Source of the DNA: Chara braunii
Taxonomy: Eukaryota > Streptophyta > Charophyceae > Charales > Characeae
Direction of reading: 5' to 3'
Length of the DNA stretch: 39,071 nt
NCBI GenBank assembly: GCA_003427395.1
Contig: BFEA01000299.1
Span: 1,722,963-1,762,033 of the forward strand
This document shows, one piece after another, positions 10,415 through 20,250 of the stretch (position 1 is its first letter; every line of letters begins with the position of its first letter). The position numbers and the translations under genes are program-made. Below the pieces are notes generated by a model. It saw only the letters and a list, made by a program, of their open reading frames with translations. It searched no databases and was not told the DNA's origin.

Positions 10415-11640
10415 TCAGGCTTTCTGTATCATAGTTGGGCTCACCTCTTCTCTGACTTGGAACTTCTTTAGTCTGGACCCCGAAACCCAGTCCTTCCTTG
10501 GAGTCTCATCCATCTCTTCTAGCTCGTAGGCCCCATGAAGTCCCTGCTTCCTTACGTTGAGCGGTCCAAGCCAACGTTTGTCCAGTTTCCGCGACCACTG
10601 CATTTCCAAAGAGGAATCGTAAAGTAGCACTATCTCACACACTTGTAGAGGCTCGAGCCGCACTCTAGGGAGTTTGTCCCACCTTTCTTATCTTTCCCCC
10701 GACTGTCTGCAACTTTTACAGGTGCTTCTTGAACCCTTTCTTCAGTGGCGCTGATTTGCCTTGCCCTCAGATCTAGCAGTTCTTCCAAAGTCAAATTGTT
10801 TTTCAGGTCCGCCTGCGCCAAGTTTTCAGAAAGCTCTCAATTGAAAACGTGGCGTGGCGACCATACCAGAGCGTCGTAGGTGCATACCCAGTCGTCCTTC
10901 TTACAGTGATATTCTCCAAAAAGAATACCTTTCTTAGGAACTTTGGCCAGAGGTTCGGCCTCCCACTGGTCCATTTGGCCAGTAAGTTAGTAATCGTACT
11001 ATGACCTCTTTCGACCGGTGCTTTTGTCTGTGGATGAGCCCGATTCGTGTAGTTACCCATGACTCCCAACTCGCTCAGTAACTCCTTTACTTCTCCACAT
11101 GTGAATTTCGACCCCCTGTCCATCGTAAATTCCAACACAAACGGATATCTGAGATAGTATTCCTTAATGCAATCTGCCAGCGTTGCCCCGGTCTTGTTCG
11201 TGATTGCTCAGCCATCAATGAACCCAGTAAGGTTGTCCCTTGCGTCAAATATATAGTTATACCCTCCAAGACACAGCGGCATAGCTAATAGATCCAAGTG
11301 AACCACCGCCCCTACTTCCTTGATGTACCTAGGATGCAGAGGTTCTTTGTATCTGATAGGCGATCGTACTTGACAGGGTACACACGACTCACAATACTTC
11401 CGAGTAATTTCAAACATTCTTTCCCGGTAGTAGAGCTCCATCGCCTTTTTGTAAGTTGCCGCGAAACTTTGATGTCCCCCAACTATCTCATCATGCAACG
11501 CGGCCACTACATCAATCTGACGATTCCTCCCACATATGACACGTCGCGGCGGCCCCCTCTTGTCCCTGATGAACAAGTGGCCACCTCTTACCACATAATG
11601 ATCTCTCATCCTTAGAGTTTTTTCACTCACTTCTCTCTCT
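10415..11640 (-). pseudogene. Integrase domain of gypsy pol (broken)
   Basis: Integrase inserts the element's cDNA into the host chromosome. The frame from 11630 shows the HHCC zinc-binding part (two His in LHDEIVGGH, Cys pair in YCESC), then the catalytic core with first Asp in VVHLDLLAMP, second Asp in FTMDRGSKF and the Glu in PVERGH. The C-terminal part is a GPY/F-type module (RWLGPLNVRKQG ... WVSGSRLKKF). A TGA at 11208-11210 interrupts the core after FIDG. Frameshifts near 10820 and 10665 break the C-terminus into three frames. No chromodomain is visible before the frame ends at 10415. The reading frame upstream is continuous with RNase H through one TGA at 11649-11651. Confidence 0.85.
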
Positions 11641-11648
11641 CTTTTATC

Positions 11649-13790
11649 TCATGAGAGGAGCAACCTCATTTCTAGATAAAATCCGTCGTATTCTTCCTTC
11701 CTGAAATCCTCTGAGATCTCTTCCTGCTCAAATTCCCCTTCCTTTTCTTCATCAAATTCGTAATCATCCCCAATCACTATCTCGTCGTCTTTCACCATTC
11801 CTCTTTCATCATTCGCTTGAACTTGCAATAGGGAATTCGTTAGGTAGTACATCCTCCCCATCATGGCTACTTGCTCGTCTGCCTGTTGGACTCCTGCTTT
11901 GATAGTTCGCGGCTCATCCATCATCCTATAGTTCTCTGCCAAAGCCAGTTCCATCATCCACTCTGCATCCCTCTCACCCCAAAAGTCCTCCTCCACTAAT
12001 GGCATGATTATCAGGGAAGGTTCCCTCATAAACTCAGGAGGTGGATGCCACATCAGATTTCCTCTCCTCATCTCCTTACTTTCAACGAACATGAACCAAC
12101 AATTCACATGTGTACGCATGTTTTCTCCTTCCTCCAAAAACCCATTTACCGGAGGCGTTTCTTCCTTGGACTCTTCCTGGTTCCTATTCTTGTTCCCAGG
12201 GACGCGTTCCAATTGAAAGTCAAACATCCAGATATAGGTAAGCCATCTGGCAATGGTCCGGTCTGACGGCGAAAAATTCTTGAGCGAATATATCAGCGCC
12301 GTAGGATCAATCCTGAGGACAAACTTCCTCCCAAAGAGGTAATGCCTAAAGATTCTAAGGCAATGCAGGACCGTCAAGGCTTCCCTTTTGAATTGTGAGT
12401 AATTTTTCTCTGTTGAATTAAGCGTCCGACTTTCAAACCTTAGCGGCCTTTCCTTCCCTTCACTGTCTGCCTGAATCAAAACGTCTCCCAAGGCGGTTGG
12501 CCCAACATCAGTCTCAACTATGAAAGGTCGTTCCATAGTTGCGTCAAAGTCTGGTACCCCTAATACCAGACCTCCTTCTCTGAATTCCTTCTTCAGTTTC
12601 TCCACCACTTCTTCTTGATTGTTTCCCCATTCCCATTTTTTATCCTTTCGGACTAGCTTCCTTAGATGCTCTGTTTTGCTAGCAAATCTTTCTATGAACC
12701 TTCTCCAGAACCCACAGGTACCAAGGAAGCTTCGAACCTCTCCCACATTCCTAAAGGGAGTGGGTCATTCCAGGATCTTGTTAGTCTTCGTCCTATAAGG
12801 CCTTCGACCATGTTCGTTGCAAATGTACCCCAGAATGGTTACCTCCTTTACGCAATGTCTTAACTTCACACCACTGGCAGTGAGGTTGTACTGTTTTAAG
12901 AACGTTAGAACTTCTCTCAATCCTTGAACATGCTCTCATACAAACCTTCTTACCCCAGGAGCCACTTCCGACTCATCCTTCTCAATAGGGCCCTTGACGG
13001 CAAGATCGTCAATGTATGGCTCGATGATTTGAGGGTTGATTGGCTGCATTACCCTGATCATACTTCGTTGTACCATGGCCACAGCGTTGGTCCATCTTTG
13101 GGGTGCAACGTTCATATAGACTAATCCTCTAGGCGTGTGCATTACCGTGATGGGACGGTCTGCAGGATAGACCGGGAATTGATCATACCCTGAGTAGAGA
13201 TCGATAAGTGATACAATCGATCTCCCCGCGCAGGATTCTGATAGTAAATCAGCATTAGGCAATTCCCCAGCGTCCCTCATGGTTACCGCGTTCAACCGTT
13301 GGAGGTCTTGTACCCATCTGAGTACTCCGTTCGGTTTCACAAAACAAAATCAGGGAGAGGCATATGGTCCACTGGAGTACCCAGCAACATCCGTACGGAT
13401 TTTTCCATCTAGGTACTCTACCACCTTCCTGCGATCTTCGGGGTGGTGTACTTAGCTCCTCGGACATTTCATGGTTCATGAGGTACGGTATGAATGCGGA
13501 TCATCTCGATCTTGTCCACATCCAACCTCCCACGTTGATCATCGTTAAAGGCATACGCCCCATGTTCTTCGCGTATCGGTTTTTTTACCAAGTCCTCCTC
13601 TTACCTCGTCAAAAATTCAGGTTCTCTTATTATCAATTATCTCTCAGTCTCTTCGTTGATGCAACAAGGCTCATTCTGAATGCCTTCCCTCATTCGTTGT
13701 ATCAGCTCTCTTTCCTGTTCGAAGTATACACCTTCTTCCTGACTTACTAGGACAGGCACTGAAGTGTCTACCGTCTTGTACCTCCTTTTG
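11649..13790 (-). pseudogene. Reverse transcriptase and RNase H of gypsy pol (broken)
   Basis: This part copies element RNA into DNA and removes the RNA strand. The palm shows LRWVQDLQRLN, LIDLYSGYDQF with the first catalytic Asp, and YIDDLAVKGP with the Asp pair (13005-13016). Thumb and connection follow (VRSFLGTCGFWRRFI). RNase H follows with ETDVGPTALG, STEKNYSQFKREAL and RIDPTALIYSLKNF, but the usual acidic residue in the final motif (GNKNRNQEE) is missing. In-frame stops fall after YASP, RRFV and ILE, and two TAA plus one TGA lie in the N-terminal part; frameshifts occur near 13445 and 13790. A long acidic spacer (about 11660-12100) separates RNase H from integrase. Confidence 0.9.
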
Positions 13791-15235
13791 GCACCCTGCT
13801 TGAGCCCACCCCTAAAAAATGCTGACCTGCAGCTTGTGCATTTGGCGCATGCGGTACTATTACTTGAGAAGAAGGAGGTGGCCGGTAGACAAGATCGACC
13901 CTCCCTCCTTCTGGATCGTCTTGGATCCTCTCTGCGAGCGCTCTGACGGCGTCGGGGTCAGTCATCCTATAGGCTGATGCCAGTTTTACTGCGTCCCTGA
14001 TATTAGTCAGGCTCAACACAAGCCCTTTGGCTTCTTCATCATCTGACTCTTCTTCTTCTTCTTCTCATTCCGTTTCTCTCCTCCTATTCTCTGACTCTTC
14101 AAACGTGTAGGANCCGGCGTTGAGCCTGTTCTTCGAGCTATGCGGCCCGGTATTCCTACAAATAATAACTTCAAAGTTCCCACAAGCGGGATCACACAAG
14201 ATGACAAACATGGTGTCGTCATGCTTGTTCATAATGAGCGACTCGGACCTGCATAGGAACGACCTGCCCAGTAATATTGGAAGATCTAAGTTGGGCATAA
14301 CATAGAAACACCTACGTACTTTGACTCTCCCTATTTCTATTACTACATTCGTTGCGACCCCCGTGTATCCGGTCTTGCCGCTGGCTCCGTTGAGAAACCC
14401 GCAGTCATTTTCATCCACTTCTAGTCCTAGTTTCGCCGCGGTTTCCCCGTTTATAATGTTCATCTCTGCCCCGGTGTCAACCATCCCAGTACACATCTTT
14501 CCCTTTATCATAACGTCAATGGACCCCGTTCCTACAACCTTCAAGTCCATCTTACTCCCTTCAATGCTCCAATTTGCTTCTTTGGGAATCAAATCTCCCA
14601 TCCGGACCGAGGTCACCCTTCGGCGTATTAACCTTGTCTTCACCATTTCCCTTAGCTTAGGAGCCGAAGCAAGAATTTCTTTCAGGTTCAGTAGCTCATT
14701 GTGACCCTCTAATAACTTATTTACCAGACCCTCTAGGTCCACCCCTTCTTCGATCGACGTTTGGTACTTTCTCTTCTTGCTTTGTGCCTCATCCTTTTTG
14801 GATCTCCCTTCCTTAACTTCACCCTTCCTTCTCTTGGCCCTAATTTCTGCCTGTCTTTCTTCTTCTTCCCTAATTTTATCATCCTCTTCTTCGTCACCCT
14901 CTACTGTGATTGGCAGCTCTCCCCCCGCCGGTTGGGAGGCCTGCGCCTGTTACTTCGGAGGATTACTCCCAGCCGGTCTTCTTGTGGCGAACGGGACAGA
15001 GCCCCTCACACTTCTTTGACTCCCGTTGTTCCTTGCGGCCATATTGGGCCTCAACATCCTTGGGTTGGGCTCATTCGGCCCTTCACCTGATCCTCCACGT
15101 CCCATGGTAAATACCTTTGGGCATCCGACTCCTTCTTTCCCAGCTTCTTCACATATCCCTTGAAGTCTTAGATGCAGTCTTTGCATTTTTTCCACTAGGT
15201 CTTCCATCCTATCAAATGTATCCCTGACGTTAATC
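13768..15235 (-). pseudogene. Gag-pol linker and aspartic protease (broken)
   Basis: The protease cuts the retroelement polyprotein. The active-site motif is visible as MVDTGAEMNII (about 14450-14485), with the second family landmark ILLGRSFL about 55 residues later, as in gypsy proteases. Upstream is a highly charged Glu/Lys/Arg linker (about 14750-14930) and a short helical segment (EDLVEKMQRLHLRLQ). The frame differs from gag, with the shift near 15235; this could be an indel or a remnant of gag-pol frameshifting, which the sequence does not settle. Stops: TAA at 14950-14952 and TGA at 14065-14067. One undetermined base lies at 14113. The frame ends at TAG 13768-13770, just after a shift into the reverse transcriptase frame. 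Confidence 0.85.
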
Positions 15236-16970
15236 CTACGTCTTCCTCCTCTGCTTCTTCTTCCACAAGGGGCACATCTTCCTTGTTTTCTTCAATCCCC
15301 ATCCTGCTCACATTTTCTTCCAATTCAGTTATATCTTCCACTCGTACTACTGGTTCTTCCTTTTCTTGCCAAATTCGAAACATCCCTGGGGCGTTGGGAC
15401 CAAGTTCGGCCACGCGAAGAGCTTCTTCTCTTGTGCCCCTTGGAATCTCTGGATCAATCATCCTCCCTCTTTTGTCGAATACATCGTCATCTATGTTCGA
15501 TATTATGAGTCCGTCACGTTCGTCAAGCTTCCTAACGTGACATCGCTTTGTCGTATGTCCTTTGATTCCAGAGTGGGTACAAGTGCATTCACTGTAATCT
15601 ATTCATCCTCTGCCATATCCCTGTCCGTTTCATTGCCCATTTCCTCTACCATACCCTCTTCCATAGCTTTGGTCGTAACCACGACCATACCCTTGTTGGT
15701 ACTCTTGCCCTTGGGGCTGCCCCCAATTTCCACCTTGATACCCACTTCCTTTATTTCCTGCTCCTCGTTCCCCTGGTCCCTGATTTCTTCCAGCGTTCCT
15801 ACCTCGACCACGTCCTTGTCCTTGTCCTTGCCCTTGGGACCTGTTCTGGTTTTGGCCACCCTGGCGATTCGACCCTGGTTGGTTCTGCCTGGCTTGTTGA
15901 TTTTCTCCCGCGCCTTGGTCTCCTCCCAAATTCTGGTTTTGGGCCAACATAGGATACGAACCCTGCGGCGGCCATGGCCCTATTAGGAAGTACCCAGGCC
16001 ATGCTCCCATAGGTGGACCCACGAGCCATTGTCCATACCGAGCCGTGCTTGTTGACGGCTCTTGCCCATACTGGATTATTGTTTGCTGAGTAACCTGCCC
16101 CTTTCCCGAGCCTTGTCCTCCGATAGCGTCCTCTTCGTTCTTTCTCTTTCCCGACGGCTTTGTTAATTTGACCGTTTCTTCCAGTTCTCCTTCTTCGACC
16201 TCTCCTTCTCCATCGTCCTCTTCCTTCTTTCTATTTCCCGACGGCTACGTTACCGTTAGCACCTTTGCTGGTGACACTCTTTCCTCTAGTTCCTTTATCT
16301 CGTTTGTCATGTTGTTTAACACTCCTCCTAGTGCGTTATCCGTTCCTTGGACTATCCCAACCGCCTTTCTTTTCTTTCGTTCGACCTTGATCTGGTGATG
16401 AAATACTTGATTCATGTCTCCAGCCGCAATATTTTTTTTTATGGTTTCCCAGGTTGTCTTCCTTCCCGCGGCTCCTCCTCGAGTCAGCTCCATTGCCTCA
16501 TACCCAGAAAATTTTCCCAGGAATATGACGCATTACATTTCTTCAAACAACCTCGGGACCCTTTCGGCTGTCTTCTCAAAGGTGTTGGCGAACGCCCTGA
16601 TTGTGGTGAAATCATCTTTATTCATGTTATAGAGATGGTCAATTGTGAGCAAGCTGTCTCCTAGCTTAAACTTCTTCTGCATGCCCTTTTTAAACTCCAC
16701 CCAATCATTGTTGGTCTTTCTTACTTCCTCTTCCACGTCAGACATGCATTCCCACCACACATACTCGTACAGCTGAGCAAACTTTTCAGCTGGAGTCAAT
16801 TAGTTGAAGATCTGTTCGAGTAGCTCCAACCAATGAGTCACTCTGTCCCTTTTGAAAGGAAAGATATCTATCCTTGGTAGGTTGGACCTCTTTATCGTCC
16901 TTCTTTCTAATAACTTAATGATTTATGTCGCCGTGATTGGCGATCCTCCATTGACGTCGTCGTCGCTCAT
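15195..16970 (-). pseudogene. gag of gypsy element (six in-frame stops)
   Basis: Gag builds the intracellular particle. ATG 16970 (MSDDDVNGG) opens a frame of 591 codons that stays in register to 15195 but holds four TAA and two TGA codons (stops at 16800, 16533, 16245 and 15630 among them). The capsid-type retrotransposon gag domain is clear (IDIFPFKRDRVTHWLELL, AEKFAQLYEYVWWECM, WVEFKKGMQKKFKLGD). Next come a Lys/Glu-rich hinge, a Gly/Gln/Arg-rich low-complexity stretch (about 15630-15900), and a zinc knuckle CTHSGIKGHTTKRC at 15540-15581 in which the second Cys is Ser. The start was chosen because it precedes the conserved capsid part by about 30 residues with no better ATG. Confidence 0.88.
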
Positions 16971-17125
16971 CTTCTCCCATTTTCTTCCTCGGTTTTCTGT
17001 TAGACCGTAGACTCTTTTAAGACACACAAAACGACCAATTGATCCACCCTTCGTCACTAACTCGACGTTTTATTTACTCTTGTCTCTCAATGTCCTTATC
17101 CTATGTGGCTTTGTACTCTTTTTCC

Positions 17126-17791
17126 TTAACTGAGTATTTCTTCCAGGAGTACCCAGTCCCCGTGCCAAAAGCTTCTAACTATACCAAATAATAAAGGGAT
17201 ATCATCTATAAATTCTTCGATACACACCTCCCGGCAGAGATTGTGCCAGTAGGCCGAGCGGTCTTCTAAACGATAGACGCGTAGATACGCGTTTACTATG
17301 CATAGTATGTTATAAAAGTCCTTCTTCCCCAGTCTTGGCCATATTTCTAGATACAGACGGTAAACAACGTCCGATGCCTCAAACTCGAAGTCCATCTCAG
17401 GAACTGACTGAGCCGCGAGTACCGCCCGTTCCACATTCTCTACTCCCCGAAACGCTTCATCAACTGTGAACTTTGGGAGCGTGGTCTTAATATACATCGT
17501 TGGATATGTGAATTCGGCGGCTCATTTCGCTTCAATTTATTGTATAATCCCCCCTTCTTCTCCCCAGTACATTCTTCGTGAAAATGCCTCAAGGGTCATT
17601 CCTGCCGTCAAAACGTACTTAGAGATGGGGCGGCTTTCCCCTATCGCAAGGTCAACTACGTGTGCCCTCCAGAAAAGGGCTGATAGGTAAAGGGTCACTT
17701 TTACTATTGCACATGTTTCCCTCGTAGTCCATCAAGTTTCTATCCAAAGGAAGGCGTCCTGTCCTATCGGTATTCCGCACCATGAGTCCAT
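17126..17791 (-). pseudogene. ORF B: broken paralogue of ORF A, upstream of gag
   Basis: From ATG 17791 (MDSWCG) a single frame runs to the stop at 17126-17128 with three internal stops: TGA 17732-17734, TAA 17537-17539 and TGA 17522-17524. An alternative ATG at 17830 meets a TGA after four codons. I do not recognise the protein. It aligns along most of its length with ORF A: FLWIET/FIWIES, VTLYLS/VTVYLS, LAAQSVPE/EAAMAIPE, VVYRLYLEI/LVYYLYLEI and a late YW. The C-terminal half looks helical. It lies about 160 bases upstream of gag on the same strand, within the retrotransposon. A shared stretch 5' of each ORF suggests tandem duplication. Function unknown. Confidence 0.75.
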
Positions 17792-18039
17792 CTCCTCAGC
17801 TTCATCTTTCTGTCTTCAGGGTAGTGTCATTTAAATCCCTCCTTCCTTCTGCTTGGGAAAATTGATCAAGAAGTTCCGATCAGCGAACCACATTACGGAA
17901 GTCATTTGGTACCCCTGTTTTTACACAACAGGCAAAAAAAAACTTTATCATTTTAGTAACTGCCTAATCTCCCTTGGCATACTTTGTTTTTCATATCCTA
18001 ATAATTTTTACCCTCAATTTTTCTGAGTACCTCTTCTCC

Positions 18040-18723
18040 TTATGGTATTTGACCGAGGATCCCCTGCTTCAATTCATCCCAATAGACATGCCTATTTGTC
18101 CAATCGTATCGACGCGCATATGAATCGACTCGTGGCAGCATGTCTTGTAATTCCCTTCCTTCAATCAAATTCCCTATCTCTAGGTATAAGTAGTATACCA
18201 AGAGAAGGATAGATGCGTGATATTCTCTCTCGGGTATCGCCATTGCGGCTTCCGCAACCCTTTCTACTCGGGACCTCCCTCCGAAGGTTGCATTTACGAT
18301 GAACATGGGAAGGGTTCCTCTTAGATATGCTGTTGGCAGAAGAAACTCCTTAGCGCTTCTTACCCTCACAGTTTCTATAACTCTTTCAAATCCATTCAAA
18401 CTTGCATCTCGTTTTCTAGATTCGAGCGCGGATTGTGCTATCCATAGTAGTCTAAAAAGAGATCGATCAATTCCTAAGACTAAATTTATTATGCTAGCTT
18501 GCAATTTTCCTGATGAGAGATACACGGTAACCCTTTCTACTCCACAATTCTCATCTCTAACCCATCCAGACTCAATCCAGATGAAGGTTTGTTTCCTCAT
18601 AGTCATCCCCCAATAGTACCCAGTTCCCTCATTCTCCTCATGACGGCTTGGTAGGTCCATCATTAGGCCACGCCTCATTTGTACGGGCTCTCTTACCGTG
18701 ACTTGATATCGGGCAGAAGCCAT
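18040..18723 (-). CDS. ORF A: intact 227-aa accessory protein of the gypsy element
   Basis: ATG 18723 (MASARYQ) opens 227 codons without a stop, the only long fully open frame of this element. The frame extends 14 codons further upstream, but that part overlaps sequence also conserved 5' of ORF B, so the internal ATG is preferred. I do not recognise the family. It has a basic N-terminus (VTVREPVQMRRG), an aromatic motif FIWIESGW, a VTVYLSSGK strand-like segment, and a C-terminal half rich in predicted helices (ERVAEAAMAIPE, LLLVYYLYLEI, YARRYDWTNRHVYWDEL). There is no signal peptide, zinc motif or catalytic signature I can name. It lies between ORF1 and its paralogue ORF B, upstream of gag. 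A capsid-related or RNA-binding role is possible but is only a guess. Confidence 0.7.
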   Translation of the reverse strand: MASARYQVTVREPVQMRRGLMMDLPSRHEENEGTGYYWGMTMRKQTFIWIESGWVRDENCGVERVTVYLSSGKLQASIINLVLGIDRSLFRLLWIAQSALESRKRDASLNGFERVIETVRVRSAKEFLLPTAYLRGTLPMFIVNATFGGRSRVERVAEAAMAIPEREYHASILLLVYYLYLEIGNLIEGRELQDMLPRVDSYARRYDWTNRHVYWDELKQGILGQIP

Positions 18724-18870
18724 TTTCTTTTCTTGTTGGTACTCTCCACCTATTACACAACACAATCCAACGCACCTCTTTCATTTAGCTGGCGGATTTC
18801 AAACCCAGGATTTAACTAGTTTCCCCTTTTGTTTCATCACCTTATTCGGCCCTTTAGGTCCTTATATAAT

Positions 18871-19359
18871 CTACTTATACAATAAGTAGGATATCAACCC
18901 GCAGATCTCTATTTGACATAATATAAACATTAAGAGCGATATGCACAACCTCCTATCAAGAGACGCAGACTGCGACACAACGGGAGGGTCAGGTACGTGC
19001 GGTGTCGCGTGGGGTCCTTGTTGGTGAGGTTGGGGGAGGACGGTCAACTGTCGTTCTTGAGACAGTGGGTAAGGGCCAAGATGCGTACGGCTAGGCGGCT
19101 CGAAGCGTGGGGGAGACTCTCCGTAACGCCTTGCGTACCTATATGAAAAATAAGTCATCTTCTCAGGGCTTGAGGTACGCAAACGTCAATCCTCTCGACG
19201 TCTTCTTGCCCTCAACCCTTCCTCCTTCTCGTCTAGCCGTTCATCTTCCTCTTTCCAGTTCTCCCATTCTCTAGTCAAGTCTATAGGTCTCTCAGGTGCC
19301 TTCCCTTGTTTGTCGCCCCTTCCCCTACTAGCACCGGTCCCACGGCCCTTAGGTGTCAT
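18871..19359 (-). pseudogene. ORF1: RG-rich protein with C-terminal hydrophobic segment (one stop)
   Basis: ATG 19359 (MTPKGRGTGASRGRG) opens a frame ending at 18871-18873 with one in-frame TGA at 19186-19188, about 162 residues in all. The start is rich in Arg/Gly/Lys, suggesting RNA binding. A charged segment with helix potential (REWENWKEEDERLDEKEEG) follows, then a Pro/Gln/His-rich middle, then a hydrophobic stretch in the last 25 residues (SLLMFILCQIEICGLISYLL) long enough for one membrane span. It is the first ORF after the PBS. I recognise no family. The region after the TGA alone (from Met near 19158) would also give a small tail-anchored-type protein. It may be real or a chance frame; its position in line with ORF A, ORF B and gag supports it. 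Confidence 0.5.
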
Positions 19360-19603
19360 ATTTGTTGATTTTTAGTACGAGCAGGGTGATTGCACCTATG
19401 TATTAATTAACCTATATCTTATACGTCGACTCGTTTGGAGCAACTACTCGTTACTAGCTACCCTTATCCCTTGCTTCGCTTGTATCCCCAGGTTACCGTA
19501 TTTAGCTTAGAGTCTTAGTCAACTCTGACTTTAACAATTGTCGTTCTACCAGGATCTTGCCTTACCCGAGTTCGTTCACTAACGACCTCGGCTATAAGCG
19601 AGA
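19360..19603 (-). other. Leader between PBS and ORF1
   Basis: About 240 bases between the primer-binding site and the first accessory ORF of the gypsy element. No ORF or strong hairpin stands out. Confidence 0.5.
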
Positions 19604-19621
19604 TCCCTGGCAACGGCGCCA
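19604..19621 (-). promoter_or_regulatory. Primer-binding site, tRNA-Asp type
   Basis: On the minus strand the sequence TGGCGCCGTTGCCAGGGA matches the complement of the 3' end of plant tRNA-Asp, a common primer for plant gypsy elements, with about one mismatch. It lies two bases inside the LTR edge at 19624, so it fixes both the orientation and the inner end of the 5' LTR. Confidence 0.85.
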
Positions 19622-19623
19622 CC

Positions 19624-20250
19624 TGTCGCGCGCGTCGGTCCCACACCTAGACGCAAAGTAAATTTTGTGTCGGACCTCACGGTCGTGTCACGCAGGGGTC
19701 TTTTGTTACCTTAACGAAACACCACTCCGACCGTGCGCGCGTGCTATACCTCTCGCGACTCCCTACGACAAGTTAGGGATCCCACGAGGTACAACATACA
19801 TCCACCTGCGGGAGTTGTCACCATCCCTTAGGTGGGCGCATCCCTGCTGAGCTACTGACCCACGTGCGAAGGTTTTTACATGCAATCGCAGAGGTAGGCC
19901 AGTCGAGGGCGTTTTCTCGATCGTCGTAGCATAGGCATACGCGCGGTAGAACGCCTTAAGACTAACCCGTATGTTGTGCCCCGAGGTGCTAACTCCCCGA
20001 ACCGACTATCTAATCAGGTCGACTTTCTCGGACTGTCTTCCATGCTCAGTAACTATGACAATAACTCTACATTTACTTTATTCACCATGTGAGAAAGTCA
20101 GGGTCAAGCCCTTTAGTAATCTCTCATTCTCTCAAGATCTCAAATAGACTTTTAGACAATAGTTCCTCAAGCTCAGACCAGCTTACGATCTTAGCCATAG
20201 ATACATATGTATATATTTATGTGTATGTGAGCCAGGGGAGCTGAATGAGC
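19624..20250 (-). repeat. 5' LTR of the gypsy element (outer edge unresolved)
   Basis: The inner end is clear: it ends in CA on the minus strand (TG at 19624-19625 on plus), two bases from the PBS. A TATA-like AAATATATAC on the minus strand near 20210 would suit the LTR promoter and put the transcript start near 20185. The outer end cannot be set because no second LTR copy exists in the window; 20250 is a placeholder and the LTR may reach further. Confidence 0.5.

Larger units (their letters stand above)
10415..19623 (-). mobile_element. Ty3/gypsy retrotransposon internal region (degenerate)
   Basis: The element reads right to left: tRNA-Asp-type PBS (19604-19621), ORF1 (18871-19359), ORF A (18040-18723), ORF B (17126-17791), gag (15195-16970), then protease, reverse transcriptase, RNase H and integrase (15235 down to 10415). 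Reverse transcriptase before integrase defines the Ty3/gypsy order. The 9.2 kb interior is long for the group because of about 2.6 kb of extra sequence upstream of gag. It carries roughly 17 in-frame stops and about five frameshifts, so it cannot make its proteins. Its 3' LTR is absent at the left end. Confidence 0.9.
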
